Assembly (NCBI RefSeq): GCF_004522215.1
Contig: NZ_SDLR01000001.1
Location: 744,001 to 808,000 of the forward strand
Source of the DNA: Ammoniphilus sp. YIM 78166
GTDB lineage: Bacteria; Bacillota; Bacilli; Aneurinibacillales; RAOX-1
Reading direction: 5' to 3'
Length of the DNA: 64,000 nucleotides
The notes under the pieces are model-generated. The model ran no database searches. It saw only the letters and a program-made list of their open reading frames with translations, and was not told where the DNA came from. Positions within the stretch are counted from its first letter, which is position 1. Every line of letters starts with the position of its first letter. Shown here piece by piece: positions 53,557-62,331 of the stretch. The translations under genes were made by a program, and so were the position numbers.

Positions 53557-54390
53557 ATGACCAGATTATTTTCTTTAGCAAACCTTACGGTGCTTGGATG
53601 TCCGCCCGATGAGCAAACCTATATTGCTGCAAGAACTGGTTATGATTTTGTAAGTTTGCGCCCTATTTATATGGGCCTGCCAGGTGAGCCGAATTTTTCA
53701 TTGTCTGACAATAAGGTACTCATGCGCAAAACCAAAACAGCCCTTGCTGAAACCGGTGTAAAGCTGCTGGATATTGAGTTGGCGCGGATCACAGATAGCA
53801 TCGATCCCAAGCAGTATGAGCCGTCCTTTGAGGTAGCTGCAGAACTCGGTGGCCGACATGTATTGAGCAGCATTTGGACGGATGATCGTACGTGTTACAT
53901 GGAGCGTTTTGCCCAGCTTTGCGATCTGGCTAAGCCTTATGGCTTGACGGTCGAACTTGAATTCGTACCGATTGCAAGCGTATATAATCTGGAAGGGGCC
54001 TTAGATGTCCTTCGTACAGTGAAAAAGGAAAATGCCGGTTTAATGATTGATGTTCATCATTTTGACCGCTCAAGAGATAAAGAGGAAGCTTTGGATCAGG
54101 TTCCACGCGAATGGTTCCGCTTTCTTCACCTTTGTGATGCTCCTGCCGCAATTCCTGCTTCCAAGGAGGAAATGACCCGTATTCTAAGGGAAGAGCGCTT
54201 GTATTTAGGAGAAAAGGAGGGGATTGATGTGGCGTCCATCATCAACCGCATCCCAGAGGTTCCATGTTCAATCGAGCTTCCTCATCTTAAGCGAGTTCAA
54301 GCATTAGGGTACGAGGAATTTGCTAGACGCTGTTTACAATCCGCAAAGGATTATATAGATGCACATACGTTGAGTGTTTGTGCTAGTTAA
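53557..54390 (+). CDS. sugar-phosphate isomerase/epimerase-like TIM-barrel protein
   Basis: 277 residues of the AP-endonuclease-2/xylose-isomerase-like family. ELEFVP (first metal Glu), LMIDVHHFDRS (Asp and His), FLHLCDAPA and CSIELPHL (metal Glu) are visible. Members include epimerases, 3-dehydroshikimate dehydratases and inosose dehydratases. The aroD gene in this region makes a dehydroshikimate dehydratase role possible but unproven. ATG 53557 follows GGGGGA; a longer frame to 53470 would include the promoter. Confidence 0.8.
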   Translation: MTRLFSLANLTVLGCPPDEQTYIAARTGYDFVSLRPIYMGLPGEPNFSLSDNKVLMRKTKTALAETGVKLLDIELARITDSIDPKQYEPSFEVAAELGGRHVLSSIWTDDRTCYMERFAQLCDLAKPYGLTVELEFVPIASVYNLEGALDVLRTVKKENAGLMIDVHHFDRSRDKEEALDQVPREWFRFLHLCDAPAAIPASKEEMTRILREERLYLGEKEGIDVASIINRIPEVPCSIELPHLKRVQALGYEEFARRCLQSAKDYIDAHTLSVCAS

Positions 54391-54398
54391 TGAATAGA

Positions 54399-54440
54399 AA
54401 GACGTAGTGAAAGGAAATCCTTCACTACGTCTTATTATTT
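54399..54440 (+). terminator. terminator of the TIM-barrel gene
   Basis: AAGACGTAGTGAA pairs with TTCACTACGTCTT, followed by ATTATTT. Confidence 0.85.
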
Positions 54441-54499
54441 ATCCGACCATGATATGAATACCATACGCCAAGCTAATGCTTGGTGACCTGTTTTTGTTT

Positions 54500-55513
54500 T
54501 TACCACAGAAAAATAAGGAAATAAATAACCATCACCAGTAGACCTAACGGCACCCCAAATTGGGCCCATTCTTTGCTGCTAATCTTTAATTTACCTGCGA
54601 CGATGATATTGGGGATATTGCCTGGGATTAACATCCCGCCGCTAATGAGCAGACCAATGAGAATGGATTGGATCGTCTTATGATCCAATACAGGGCTAAT
54701 TTCCGCTGCAGCTAAGGTCGCATTGTCCAGTACCGCCGAAATCATATTAATCCAGTAAAGAAGGTTCGAATCCAGTCCAAGCAGATATAGCCTGATTAAA
54801 GGTTCGAATCCCGCACCCAAAAAGGTAAGACCTGCAACGAAAAAATAGATTTTAAGGGATCGTATAAAAATATCTTCATACGTCTCCCGATTCTGTTCCT
54901 TGTTGGATTTTCCCTGTCCCCGTCTTGGAGGTTGTACAAGAACAGCAGCCAAAATACCGAAGGTAATGAGAGAAAGAATTACCTCGGGACCGACTAATCG
55001 GATAAGAAAGAAAAAGTCTTCATTAAGCTTGCTAATGGCTATAGTAGAAAGAGGTTCGCCTATAGGGGTCAACGCGGCTCCCAGACCGATCGAAAAGCAG
55101 CCCAATACGACGAACCGCACTTCGGAAGAACGTTCAAACCGTAGAGCGTTAGCGATTAAAACCAACACAAGAGCCGCGATGATCGCAGTGATAATACTGG
55201 ATACTAAGCCCAGAAAGACGATAACCAAGGCGGTAAATACTCGAGCGGGCATCATTCGTCTAATACTCGAGATCGCATTCTCCAACGGGGTCTGAAACCA
55301 TCTGAATAATAGACCGGCAATTAATACAGCAACTGAAATATAAATAGGGTCGAAGGCCGCTTTGAGAAATAAGGTGGGATTGAGCACCGCACTGACGATG
55401 GCGGCAAGTACCCCCATGACAAACAAAAAAAGTTCAAGATGATGTTCCACTACTTTGAGTGATAAAGGCAAGAACAAGACAAGGAGGAATATTATTACCA
55501 ATCCGATGACCAT
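54500..55513 (-). CDS. DUF1646 family membrane transporter
   Basis: 337 residues with about 10 helices. LTPIGEPLSTIAISKLNEDF and GGMLIPGNIPNIIVAGKLKI are motifs of the DUF1646/NhaD-like ion-transporter superfamily. Probably a cation or anion antiporter; the substrate is unknown. ATG 55513 has TGGAGAAG upstream. It is divergent from uppP. Confidence 0.78.
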   Translation of the reverse strand: MVIGLVIIFLLVLFLPLSLKVVEHHLELFLFVMGVLAAIVSAVLNPTLFLKAAFDPIYISVAVLIAGLLFRWFQTPLENAISSIRRMMPARVFTALVIVFLGLVSSIITAIIAALVLVLIANALRFERSSEVRFVVLGCFSIGLGAALTPIGEPLSTIAISKLNEDFFFLIRLVGPEVILSLITFGILAAVLVQPPRRGQGKSNKEQNRETYEDIFIRSLKIYFFVAGLTFLGAGFEPLIRLYLLGLDSNLLYWINMISAVLDNATLAAAEISPVLDHKTIQSILIGLLISGGMLIPGNIPNIIVAGKLKISSKEWAQFGVPLGLLVMVIYFLIFLW

Positions 55514-55670
55514 GGTTAATCTTCTCCATCAGCGTATTATCCCACTCCGCTAGAATGGAACGTTATATTTATATGATCGAGGTGGGACAATCTTTCCTTT
55601 CGATTACAATTCGACTATAGTAGTACTATTGTACAAATAGAAGGTTGGTTGGAGAGGGTGGAATTTTCAC

Positions 55671-56480
55671 GTGTGGGAAATAGTCGTGGCCATCATTTTA
55701 GGCGTTGTCGAGGGTTTAACGGAGTTTGCGCCTGTATCATCAACAGGACATATGATTATTGTCGACGATCTCTTTTTGCAATCCAAGCTCTTATTTTCTG
55801 AAGAGGTAGCCAATACGTTCAAAGTAGTTATTCAACTAGGCTCAATTCTAGCCGTTGTTATTGTCTATAAGCAACGTTTCAGAGAACTGCTGGGGCTTAA
55901 AGATCGTTCAGGACCATCTAGGCTGAAGTTGGAGACGATAGTAGTTGGTTTGCTCCCAGCTATAATCCTTGGATTCTTGTTTGAAGACTTTATCGATGAG
56001 TATTTATTTTCTATCCACACCGTTATCTTTGGATTAGTAATAGGGGCGCTGTTGATGATCGCTGCTGACCGTTTTCGACCTGTTCAACCCAAAGTTACAA
56101 ATGTTGACCAAGTCAGCTACAAGCAAGCTTTCGCAATAGGGTTATTTCAATGTCTAGCCTTGTGGCCCGGCTTTTCCCGTTCTGGATCTACGATATCCGG
56201 TGGGGTCATTCTTGGATTGAGCCATCGGGCATCTGCTGACTTTACCTTTATCATGGCTGTACCCATTATGTTGGGAGCTAGTGCACTCTCGCTTTTAAAG
56301 CATTGGGAACATTTCACATTCGACACGGTGCCTTTTTTCTTAGCTGGTTTCATTAGCGCTTTTATCTTTGCGCTCATTTCGATCCGTTTTTTCCTTAATC
56401 TAATTAACAGAATTAAGCTTGTTCCTTTTGCTCTTTACCGGATCGCTCTTGCAGGACTTTTATATTTCTTGGTTAGCTAA
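55671..56480 (+). CDS. uppP: undecaprenyl-diphosphatase
   Basis: 269 residues, BacA type with eight helices. EGLTEFAPVSSTGHMIIVDD and ALWPGFSRSGSTISGGVILG are the two catalytic motifs (Glu/Ser-rich and Arg-Ser-Gly-Ser). Recycles the lipid carrier for peptidoglycan and gives bacitracin tolerance. GTG 55671. A strong terminator follows. Confidence 0.93.
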   Translation: MWEIVVAIILGVVEGLTEFAPVSSTGHMIIVDDLFLQSKLLFSEEVANTFKVVIQLGSILAVVIVYKQRFRELLGLKDRSGPSRLKLETIVVGLLPAIILGFLFEDFIDEYLFSIHTVIFGLVIGALLMIAADRFRPVQPKVTNVDQVSYKQAFAIGLFQCLALWPGFSRSGSTISGGVILGLSHRASADFTFIMAVPIMLGASALSLLKHWEHFTFDTVPFFLAGFISAFIFALISIRFFLNLINRIKLVPFALYRIALAGLLYFLVS

Positions 56481-56485
56481 ATTAC

Positions 56486-56520
56486 GCAAAAAGCTACTCT
56501 GCCTAAGAGTAGCTTTTTGC
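56486..56520. terminator. bidirectional terminator
   Basis: GCAAAAAGCTACTCT pairs with AGAGTAGCTTTTTGC. It serves uppP and the convergent antiporter gene. Confidence 0.9.
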
Positions 56521-56525
56521 TAATG

Positions 56526-58595
56526 CTATTGGTAAAAATCTCGTCTCAACAGAACTTCCTTGGGCAGGCCCGTACCCGAGGTTCCCCGTTCGTCTGTTTC
56601 TCGTTCTTCCATAGGGTAATAGATAATGAAGCTATTTATTTTTTTCTTTGCGAGCTTCTTGGGCAGTTCCTCAAGCTCTGGATGCCAAGCCACGGTTCCA
56701 GCTCGTGCGCTTATTACGATGATAAGGTTGTCAGGATTAGGAAGGATGAAATCTTGGGTGTAAAGAGATTTCCAGCCGGGTACATATTCGATATGAGTAG
56801 GAGGCTGGTTTTTATTTTGCGATAAGTAATCCTCAAAGTCCTGTATTTTCTCCTCCATTGTCAAGCAATGCAGGGAGGCACCAAGTTCGACAGCCATGGC
56901 TTGAAGTCGAGCAAGAGATTCTCTAAAGCCATAGGCATAACGCACTCCTTTTGGAAATACCGCAAGGATTCGTTTTATTGTGGTAAGTGGATGATCTAAC
57001 TTAGCGATCAGGACGGTTTGGGTAGTTTGATCCACGAATTGGTCTAATACGCTGCCAAATATTCGATGAGGCGTGGAAAGCTCAGCATTCCACCCCGCGA
57101 TAATCGTTGTAATTCTTTCTTCCGTTACCGCTCTTACGATTCCATTGGCGATATTATGATCTACTCGGGTTAAAAGCTTAATGGGCACATCAGCGCCTGA
57201 GGCGTATTGCATAGCATGACCTAGTAGCTTCTCCGCGTTTTCGACTTTTCCTTCGACTCGTGAGGAACGGCTTTTGACGACGGATAGAGGATAGAGAGGT
57301 TGGTCTTGGCTGGAATGGTGGCGCAAGATAAAGGCGAGATCAAGTAAAGCTTCCATAGAGCGAGGAGATGTAATCGGAATCATAATTCTTTCAGGGGCCT
57401 CCGATTTGGTGTAAGGCTTTTGCTCTTCCTGGAAGGAGATTTTTCTCCCGAGTTTTTCTACCAGATAGGGACCTAGAATACACGTAATCAAAATTTTAAT
57501 GATCACGGCATTAACAGTGGCTTGATCCAATAATCCCGTATTATAGCCTACTAAAGTAGCAGCAAGGGTAGCTGCAGCTTGCGGAATGGTTAGACCAAAG
57601 GTAATATGCAACTCATCCCGGCTATAGTTGTAGATTTTGTACGCAACCCAAGAGGCAAGATATTTTCCGATGATGACCCCAGATAAGATGAGAAAGGTTA
57701 AGAGCCAGGCTTTAGGACTGCCAAATAGTACTTTCAAGTCCATGAGCATCCCGACGGAGAGTAGGAAGAAAGGGATAAATAGGGCGTTTGCCGTGAATCG
57801 AATACGATTCATCAACGGTCCATGGCTAAATACAAGACGATTTAAGGCTAAGCCAGCTAAAAATGCGCCGATAATCGGTTGAACTCCTGCCACAATTGCA
57901 AGAAAAGCAGAAAGGAATAGCATGACGATCACAAACGTAAAGATGGTAGATCCATCTTGTGTCGTGTTCCGAAAAAACCATTTGGTTAGCAGGGGAACAC
58001 CCACCGTGATCACGGCAACAAACAGAGTTAATGAAAGGAACAAAGTGAGAAGAAAGCCCCAGGTTAGGTTTCCGTTGGCAGCACCAGTGATCAAGGCAAG
58101 GGCAATGAGCGCTAAGGTATCGGTAAGCAGTGTTCCTCCGACAGCCGTTGTTACCGCCTTATTCTTAGACACCCCTAGCCGACTCGCGATCGGATAACCC
58201 AGTAAGGTGTGGGAGCCTAATATCGAGCCGAGCAAAATCGAGGCGGCGAGACTGTAGTCGAGCGTCAGCCCAATTCCCGTTCCGATTAAGAGAGGGAACA
58301 TGAAAGACATGAGCCCAAACCATATACTGCGGTCACGATATTTTCGGAATCCGTCGATATCCATTTCTAATCCAGCGATAAAAATAATAAATAATAATCC
58401 GACCGTCCCAAGCAGTTCAATCGTAGCATCTCGTTGAAGCAGTCCGAATCCATGTGGTCCGATCACAATCCCGGCAAGTATGGGACCAATGATCCCAGGT
58501 ATTTTCAGTGGCCGCATCAACATTGGAGTCAAAAGGAAAATGGTCATAGCTAAAGCAAAAATGATAACAGGGTGCTCTAGCGGAAGATCAAACAA
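56526..58595 (-). CDS. CPA2-family cation/proton antiporter with C-terminal UspA-like part
   Basis: 689 residues. Residues about 10-395 make 12-13 helices of the CPA2 (NapA/KefB) fold, with TLLTDTLALIALALI holding the conserved Asp. Residues about 410-660 form one or two UspA-like soluble domains (RIMIPITSPRSMEALLDLA, TIIAGWNAELSTP). No TrkA-N domain. Likely exchanges Na+ or K+ for H+. Confidence 0.88.
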   Translation of the reverse strand: MFDLPLEHPVIIFALAMTIFLLTPMLMRPLKIPGIIGPILAGIVIGPHGFGLLQRDATIELLGTVGLLFIIFIAGLEMDIDGFRKYRDRSIWFGLMSFMFPLLIGTGIGLTLDYSLAASILLGSILGSHTLLGYPIASRLGVSKNKAVTTAVGGTLLTDTLALIALALITGAANGNLTWGFLLTLFLSLTLFVAVITVGVPLLTKWFFRNTTQDGSTIFTFVIVMLFLSAFLAIVAGVQPIIGAFLAGLALNRLVFSHGPLMNRIRFTANALFIPFFLLSVGMLMDLKVLFGSPKAWLLTFLILSGVIIGKYLASWVAYKIYNYSRDELHITFGLTIPQAAATLAATLVGYNTGLLDQATVNAVIIKILITCILGPYLVEKLGRKISFQEEQKPYTKSEAPERIMIPITSPRSMEALLDLAFILRHHSSQDQPLYPLSVVKSRSSRVEGKVENAEKLLGHAMQYASGADVPIKLLTRVDHNIANGIVRAVTEERITTIIAGWNAELSTPHRIFGSVLDQFVDQTTQTVLIAKLDHPLTTIKRILAVFPKGVRYAYGFRESLARLQAMAVELGASLHCLTMEEKIQDFEDYLSQNKNQPPTHIEYVPGWKSLYTQDFILPNPDNLIIVISARAGTVAWHPELEELPKKLAKKKINSFIIYYPMEERETDERGTSGTGLPKEVLLRRDFYQ

Positions 58596-58740
58596 CTGGT
58601 TCCACCCCTCTCTAAAGCTTGGTTGTGTTGGACCATTCCTTTCATTCTATGGGGCAGGCCGGGTGAATACGACACTTGATGAATAGTTGAGTAGAAATCA
58701 ATAATACTAAGCCTTAAAAACCAAGGAAAGGAAAGAGACG

Positions 58741-59019
58741 ATGACTCAGCAGTTCAATGGACAAATTCTGCAGGGACTATGGGATAATGGCAGCCAGGAG
58801 CTTACTGTCTCTCGCATCAAGAGCGTAACTACGCAATCGGTTTGGGATGGCCATCAGATTAGAGAGATGTCCAATCAAGTTTCTAAGGCGCTGGAATTAG
58901 GGGAAGAACATATGATTGTTACCTTACGAGATGCTGTTCCCCTGGTTTTAGATCCAGATGAAATGCGTAATTTAAACGAAGATATTCATCAAATTCTGCA
59001 ATTAACGAGCCGAGGATAA
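58741..59019 (+). CDS. uncharacterised 92-residue protein
   Basis: Soluble and helical (MTQQFNGQILQGLWDNGSQE; ends LNEDIHQILQLTSRG). No family is recognised. AAGGAAAGGAAAGAG precedes ATG 58741. A terminator follows. Confidence 0.58.
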   Translation: MTQQFNGQILQGLWDNGSQELTVSRIKSVTTQSVWDGHQIREMSNQVSKALELGEEHMIVTLRDAVPLVLDPDEMRNLNEDIHQILQLTSRG

Positions 59020-59036
59020 ATGGTTTTTAGAAAGAT

Positions 59037-59080
59037 AAAGAGGGATCTTCCCACCTGTTAGGGCTGGGGACCCTCTTTTC
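59037..59080. terminator. terminator between convergent genes
   Basis: AAAGAGGG pairs with CCCTCTTT around a long loop; T-runs follow on the plus strand. Confidence 0.75.
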
Positions 59081-59081
59081 C

Positions 59082-60206
59082 CTACGATGTAATTTCTAAG
59101 GCTCCTCCGACGTCATACAATCCTAATTCAATGTCTAACTCCAGTCCTAAAGCAAGCTTAGCAAGTTGGTACCCTAAAAAAGGACCCATGGTTAGACCGG
59201 ATGCTCCCAAGCCGTTAGCTACGAGAATGCCATCCCAACCTGGCAAGGCCCCGATAACGGGGAGAAAACCCGGAGTGAACGGGCGAAAACCCACTCTTGC
59301 TTCTAAAAAAGTGCTATCTGCTAAACCCGGAGCTGCATCTAGTGCATTGCTGAGCACTTCTTGGAGACCACCTGGTGTAATTCGGGTATCGAATGCCTCG
59401 ATATCCTCGTGAGTTGCCCCAACAACCACTCTTTGATCCTCAAACGCCAACAAATATTGGCTGCCCGGAGGCATGACCACAGGCCAATGGTCTGTCTCGG
59501 TGTGGGGCAATTCTAAGTGGATAATTTGTGCTTTTTGGTAGGTAACTTGAAACTGGATACCTAACGGTTGAAGTAGAGGCTTTGCCCAGGCACCAGCGCA
59601 AGCAATAACGGTATCTGCGTCGAATACGTCCTCTCCCACCTTCACGCCAGTTACCTGCCGGTCTCGGTATTCAAGGCTAGCATCTCCTTGTATAAAAGTA
59701 GCTCCTGCTTTTTGAGCAGCACGCAGAAGAGCGTTGCAGAGTGCCCGGCCGTCCACTCGTGCAGCTCCTTCAACCCATAACCCTGTATATTTAGTTGCGA
59801 GAGGAGGGAATAGGGGACTGATGTCTTCTACTTGAAGTGGTGTAATGGTCCCAATCTCTGGCGCGTCCTCCTTGCGCAGAAGTGTTCGTTTTTGCATTTT
59901 GAGCAGCTTATCTGGGTCTTCGTGGAGAGCTAGCGCACCTACGCGGGCATACCCCGTATAGGTTTCCCCTGCTCGTTCAAGCTCCTCTACTAAGCCCGGA
60001 TAGAACCGCGCCCCAGCCTTTGCCAGTTGGTACCAGGCTTGATTGCGCCGCTGGGAAATCCAGGGGCAAATAATTCCTGCAGCCGCATCCGTGGCTTGTC
60101 CTTTTTCTCTGCGATCAACAATAGTGACGGAGGCCCCCCGTTTGGCTAATTGATAGGCAGTAGAAGCCCCTAAGATGCCTGCGCCAATGATAATAAATGT
60201 AGGCAT
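59082..60206 (-). CDS. FAD-dependent oxidoreductase (DAO/glycine-oxidase family)
   Basis: 374 residues. Dinucleotide motif FIIIGAGILGASTAYQLAKR at 4-23. The second half has ACAGAWAKPLL and the C-terminal FAD contact GLGASGLTMGPFLG. Such enzymes oxidise D-amino acids, glycine or sarcosine with O2 or quinone. It is like B. subtilis YurR; the substrate is unknown. Confidence 0.85.
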   Translation of the reverse strand: MPTFIIIGAGILGASTAYQLAKRGASVTIVDRREKGQATDAAAGIICPWISQRRNQAWYQLAKAGARFYPGLVEELERAGETYTGYARVGALALHEDPDKLLKMQKRTLLRKEDAPEIGTITPLQVEDISPLFPPLATKYTGLWVEGAARVDGRALCNALLRAAQKAGATFIQGDASLEYRDRQVTGVKVGEDVFDADTVIACAGAWAKPLLQPLGIQFQVTYQKAQIIHLELPHTETDHWPVVMPPGSQYLLAFEDQRVVVGATHEDIEAFDTRITPGGLQEVLSNALDAAPGLADSTFLEARVGFRPFTPGFLPVIGALPGWDGILVANGLGASGLTMGPFLGYQLAKLALGLELDIELGLYDVGGALEITS

Positions 60207-60305
60207 GAGATGATGATGTCCTTTTCTATATACTTTTGTTCTATAATATACTGATTGGTTACTATACTCAAACCAGGTAGCAATCCGGAAAATGAGGTGT
60301 ACCTT

Positions 60306-61199
60306 GTGAGGCTAGGCTACGCAAGTATTAATTTATCGATCCCAAGCAAGTTTCGTACATGCAGGCTGCAAACGGTGGAAACCGAAGGCGTGGAAAAAGT
60401 CAAGGAGCTGACCCTGCATAATCTGGGAGAGGTTCTTAAAATTGTGAAGTGGAACATTGAACACGGTATTGGATTATACCGGGTAACCAGCAATCTTGTA
60501 CCTTTTGGCAGTCACCCTATCCACTCCTGGAGATGGTGGGAGGATTCTGAAGTACTAGAGATTGCGGCTGAGATTAAACAGCTTAAAAGCCAGCACCAAC
60601 TCCGCCTAACCGTCCACCCAGGCCAATTTACCCTACTGACAACGCCTAACGCTGAGGTATTGCAACGCTCTATCTGGGACTTGGAGTACCATGCAAGATT
60701 AATGGAATTACTGGATGGCGATGTGATTGTTTTGCACGTTGGGGGCGCGTATGGCGATAAAGAAGCGGCGAAAAAGAGATTTCTTCACCACTATCGTGAG
60801 CTGGATCCTAGCATTCTGAAGCTCCTTTGTCTAGAAAACGATGACAAAACCTATAATCTTCAGGATGTGGTGGAGGTTAGTTATGGGCACTCGCCACCCA
60901 TTCCAATCATCTTTGATATCCACCACCACCGGTGCAACCCCTCAAGTCTGCCACTTACTGAGCTGCTGCCGAAGGTCATACAGTCTTGGGGACACGTGAG
61001 AAGACCTAAAGTCCATATCAGCTCCGGAAAAACCTCTCCGACGGATACAGCGCATCATGATTTCGTCTTCGAAGAAGACCTTGATGAGCTGCTCGCTGTG
61101 ATGGGGGATCATTCATTCGATGTGATGCTTGAATCGAAGAAGAAGGATATTTCTTGTTTGAGGATCTTGAAGCATTTAGGGCGGGTGAAAGGGGAGTGA
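60306..61199 (+). CDS. uvsE: UV DNA damage endonuclease
   Basis: 297 residues, TIM-barrel UVDE family. VRLGYASINL start, YRVTSNLVPFGSHP, LTVHPGQFTLL, VLHVGGAYGDKEAA and LCLENDDKTY hold the metal ligands (His, Glu). FDIHHHRCNP is the typical His triad. It nicks DNA 5' of UV photoproducts. GTG 60306 follows GAGGTG, so an upstream frame to 60255 is rejected. Common in spore formers. Confidence 0.92.
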   Translation: MRLGYASINLSIPSKFRTCRLQTVETEGVEKVKELTLHNLGEVLKIVKWNIEHGIGLYRVTSNLVPFGSHPIHSWRWWEDSEVLEIAAEIKQLKSQHQLRLTVHPGQFTLLTTPNAEVLQRSIWDLEYHARLMELLDGDVIVLHVGGAYGDKEAAKKRFLHHYRELDPSILKLLCLENDDKTYNLQDVVEVSYGHSPPIPIIFDIHHHRCNPSSLPLTELLPKVIQSWGHVRRPKVHISSGKTSPTDTAHHDFVFEEDLDELLAVMGDHSFDVMLESKKKDISCLRILKHLGRVKGE

Positions 61200-61210
61200 A
61201 AGAGCTCAGC

Positions 61211-61282
61211 GAGGGCATGAAAACGGTGGGCCGTTCAAATGGGGACGTCATCGGAGCGGAATGAGGGCATGAAAACGGTGGG
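61211..61282. repeat. 20-bp direct repeat, two copies
   Basis: GAGGGCATGAAAACGGTGGG occurs at 61211-61230 and 61263-61282, 52 bp apart, the same period as the arrays that follow. It is probably an older member of the repeat family. Confidence 0.8.
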
Positions 61283-61336
61283 GAGCTCTGATGGGGGCTT
61301 TAAAGAAATGAAGTATTCAAATCCCGTGTAGGAGTA

Positions 61337-61757
61337 TGATACCTCGAACCCGCCTCAGATCCAAAATGAAGTAATCATAGCCTGGGTATGATACCTCGAA
61401 CCCGCCTCAGATCCAAAATGGAGTAATCATAGCCTGCGTTTTGATACCTCGAACCCGCCTCAGATCCAAAATGAAGTAATCATAGCCTGGGTATGATACC
61501 TCGAACCCGCCTCAGATCCAAAATGGAGTAATCATAGCCTGCGTTTTGATACCTCGAACCAGCCTCAGTTCCAAAATGGAGTAATCATAGCCTGCGTTTT
61601 GATACCTCGAACCAGCCTCAGTTCCAAAATGGAGTAATCATAGCCTGCGTTTTGATACCTCGAACCAGCCTCAGTTCCAAAATGGAGTAATCATAGCCTG
61701 CGTTTTGATACCTCGAACCAGCCTCAGTTCCAAAATGGAGTAATCATAGGCTGCGGA
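61337..61757. repeat. 52-53 bp tandem repeat array, eight copies
   Basis: Units start TGATACCTCGAACC at 61337, 61389, 61442, 61494, 61547, 61600, 61653 and 61706; a partial ninth at 61758 leads into the next array. Spacings alternate 52 and 53. Early units carry CCGCCTCAGATCC and later ones CAGCCTCAGTTCC, so they spread by recent duplication of the later type. There is no coding potential and no unique spacers. Confidence 0.92.
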
Positions 61758-62030
61758 TGATACCTCAAACCCGCCCCGGTTCAGGGCACGAACCACGGTC
61801 TTTCGGTACCTCATCCGCCCGGTTCAGGGCACGAACCACGGTCTTTCGGTACCTCATCCGAGCGAACCGCCCGGTTCAGGGCACGAACCGCGGTCTTTCG
61901 GTACCTCATCCGAGGGATCCGCCCGGTTCAGGGCACGAACCGCGGTCTTTCGGCACCTCATCCGAGCGATCCGCCCGGTTCAGGGCACGAACCGCGGTCA
62001 TTCGGTACCCTAAGCCCTCGTGTGATACCT
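61758..62030. repeat. 52-bp tandem repeat array, five copies of the GGTTCAGGGCACGAACC type
   Basis: GGTTCAGGGCACGAACC occurs at 61778, 61821, 61873, 61925 and 61977 (spacing 43, 52, 52, 52). Each is followed by a GGTCTTTCGGTACCTCATCCG-type segment. The core is a hairpin GGTTC/GAACC. The same unit is inverted at 48394-48561. A frame at 61757-62053 reads through it and is spurious. Confidence 0.92.
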
Positions 62031-62031
62031 A

Positions 62032-62196
62032 TTATTTCCGATCTCGAGGCTGAATCCCTTTTACATGGTTTCCTTCCCCTGTATGACCATGCTGATAAAA
62101 GGGGATGCGGATCATATCGTCCTGTGACATCTCGATTTCAAAGGATTCATCGTCGCTTGCGGATGCATCTAAGTCCCACTCTTCTTCATTAACCAT
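62032..62196 (-). CDS. uncharacterised acidic 54-residue protein
   Basis: Starts MVNEEEWDLDASASDDESFE; acidic first half, then basic GNHVKGIQPRDRK. No family is recognised. AAGGAGGG lies just before ATG 62196, a better start than ATG 62214. Its stop abuts the repeat array. Confidence 0.55.
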   Translation of the reverse strand: MVNEEEWDLDASASDDESFEIEMSQDDMIRIPFYQHGHTGEGNHVKGIQPRDRK

Positions 62197-62331
62197 AATA
62201 TCCCTCCTTGTCATATCTTAGTTTGGCCTGTAAGAATCAGGCATATCCAAACTGTAAACACCATTGATCCGAAGAAGCCAAAGTTTTATACTAAAGGGCA
62301 TGGTTGTTTTTAGGAGAGAGGAGAAAGAAAA

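Noticed and set aside
61337-62030. CRISPR array
   Set aside because: The units are near-identical across the whole 52-53 bp with no unique spacers, and no cas genes are in the window.
61757-62053. 98-codon frame through the repeat array (and similar frames at 48253-48560)
   Set aside because: The protein is a translation of tandem DNA repeats, open in several frames, with no SD and with frame-independent composition.
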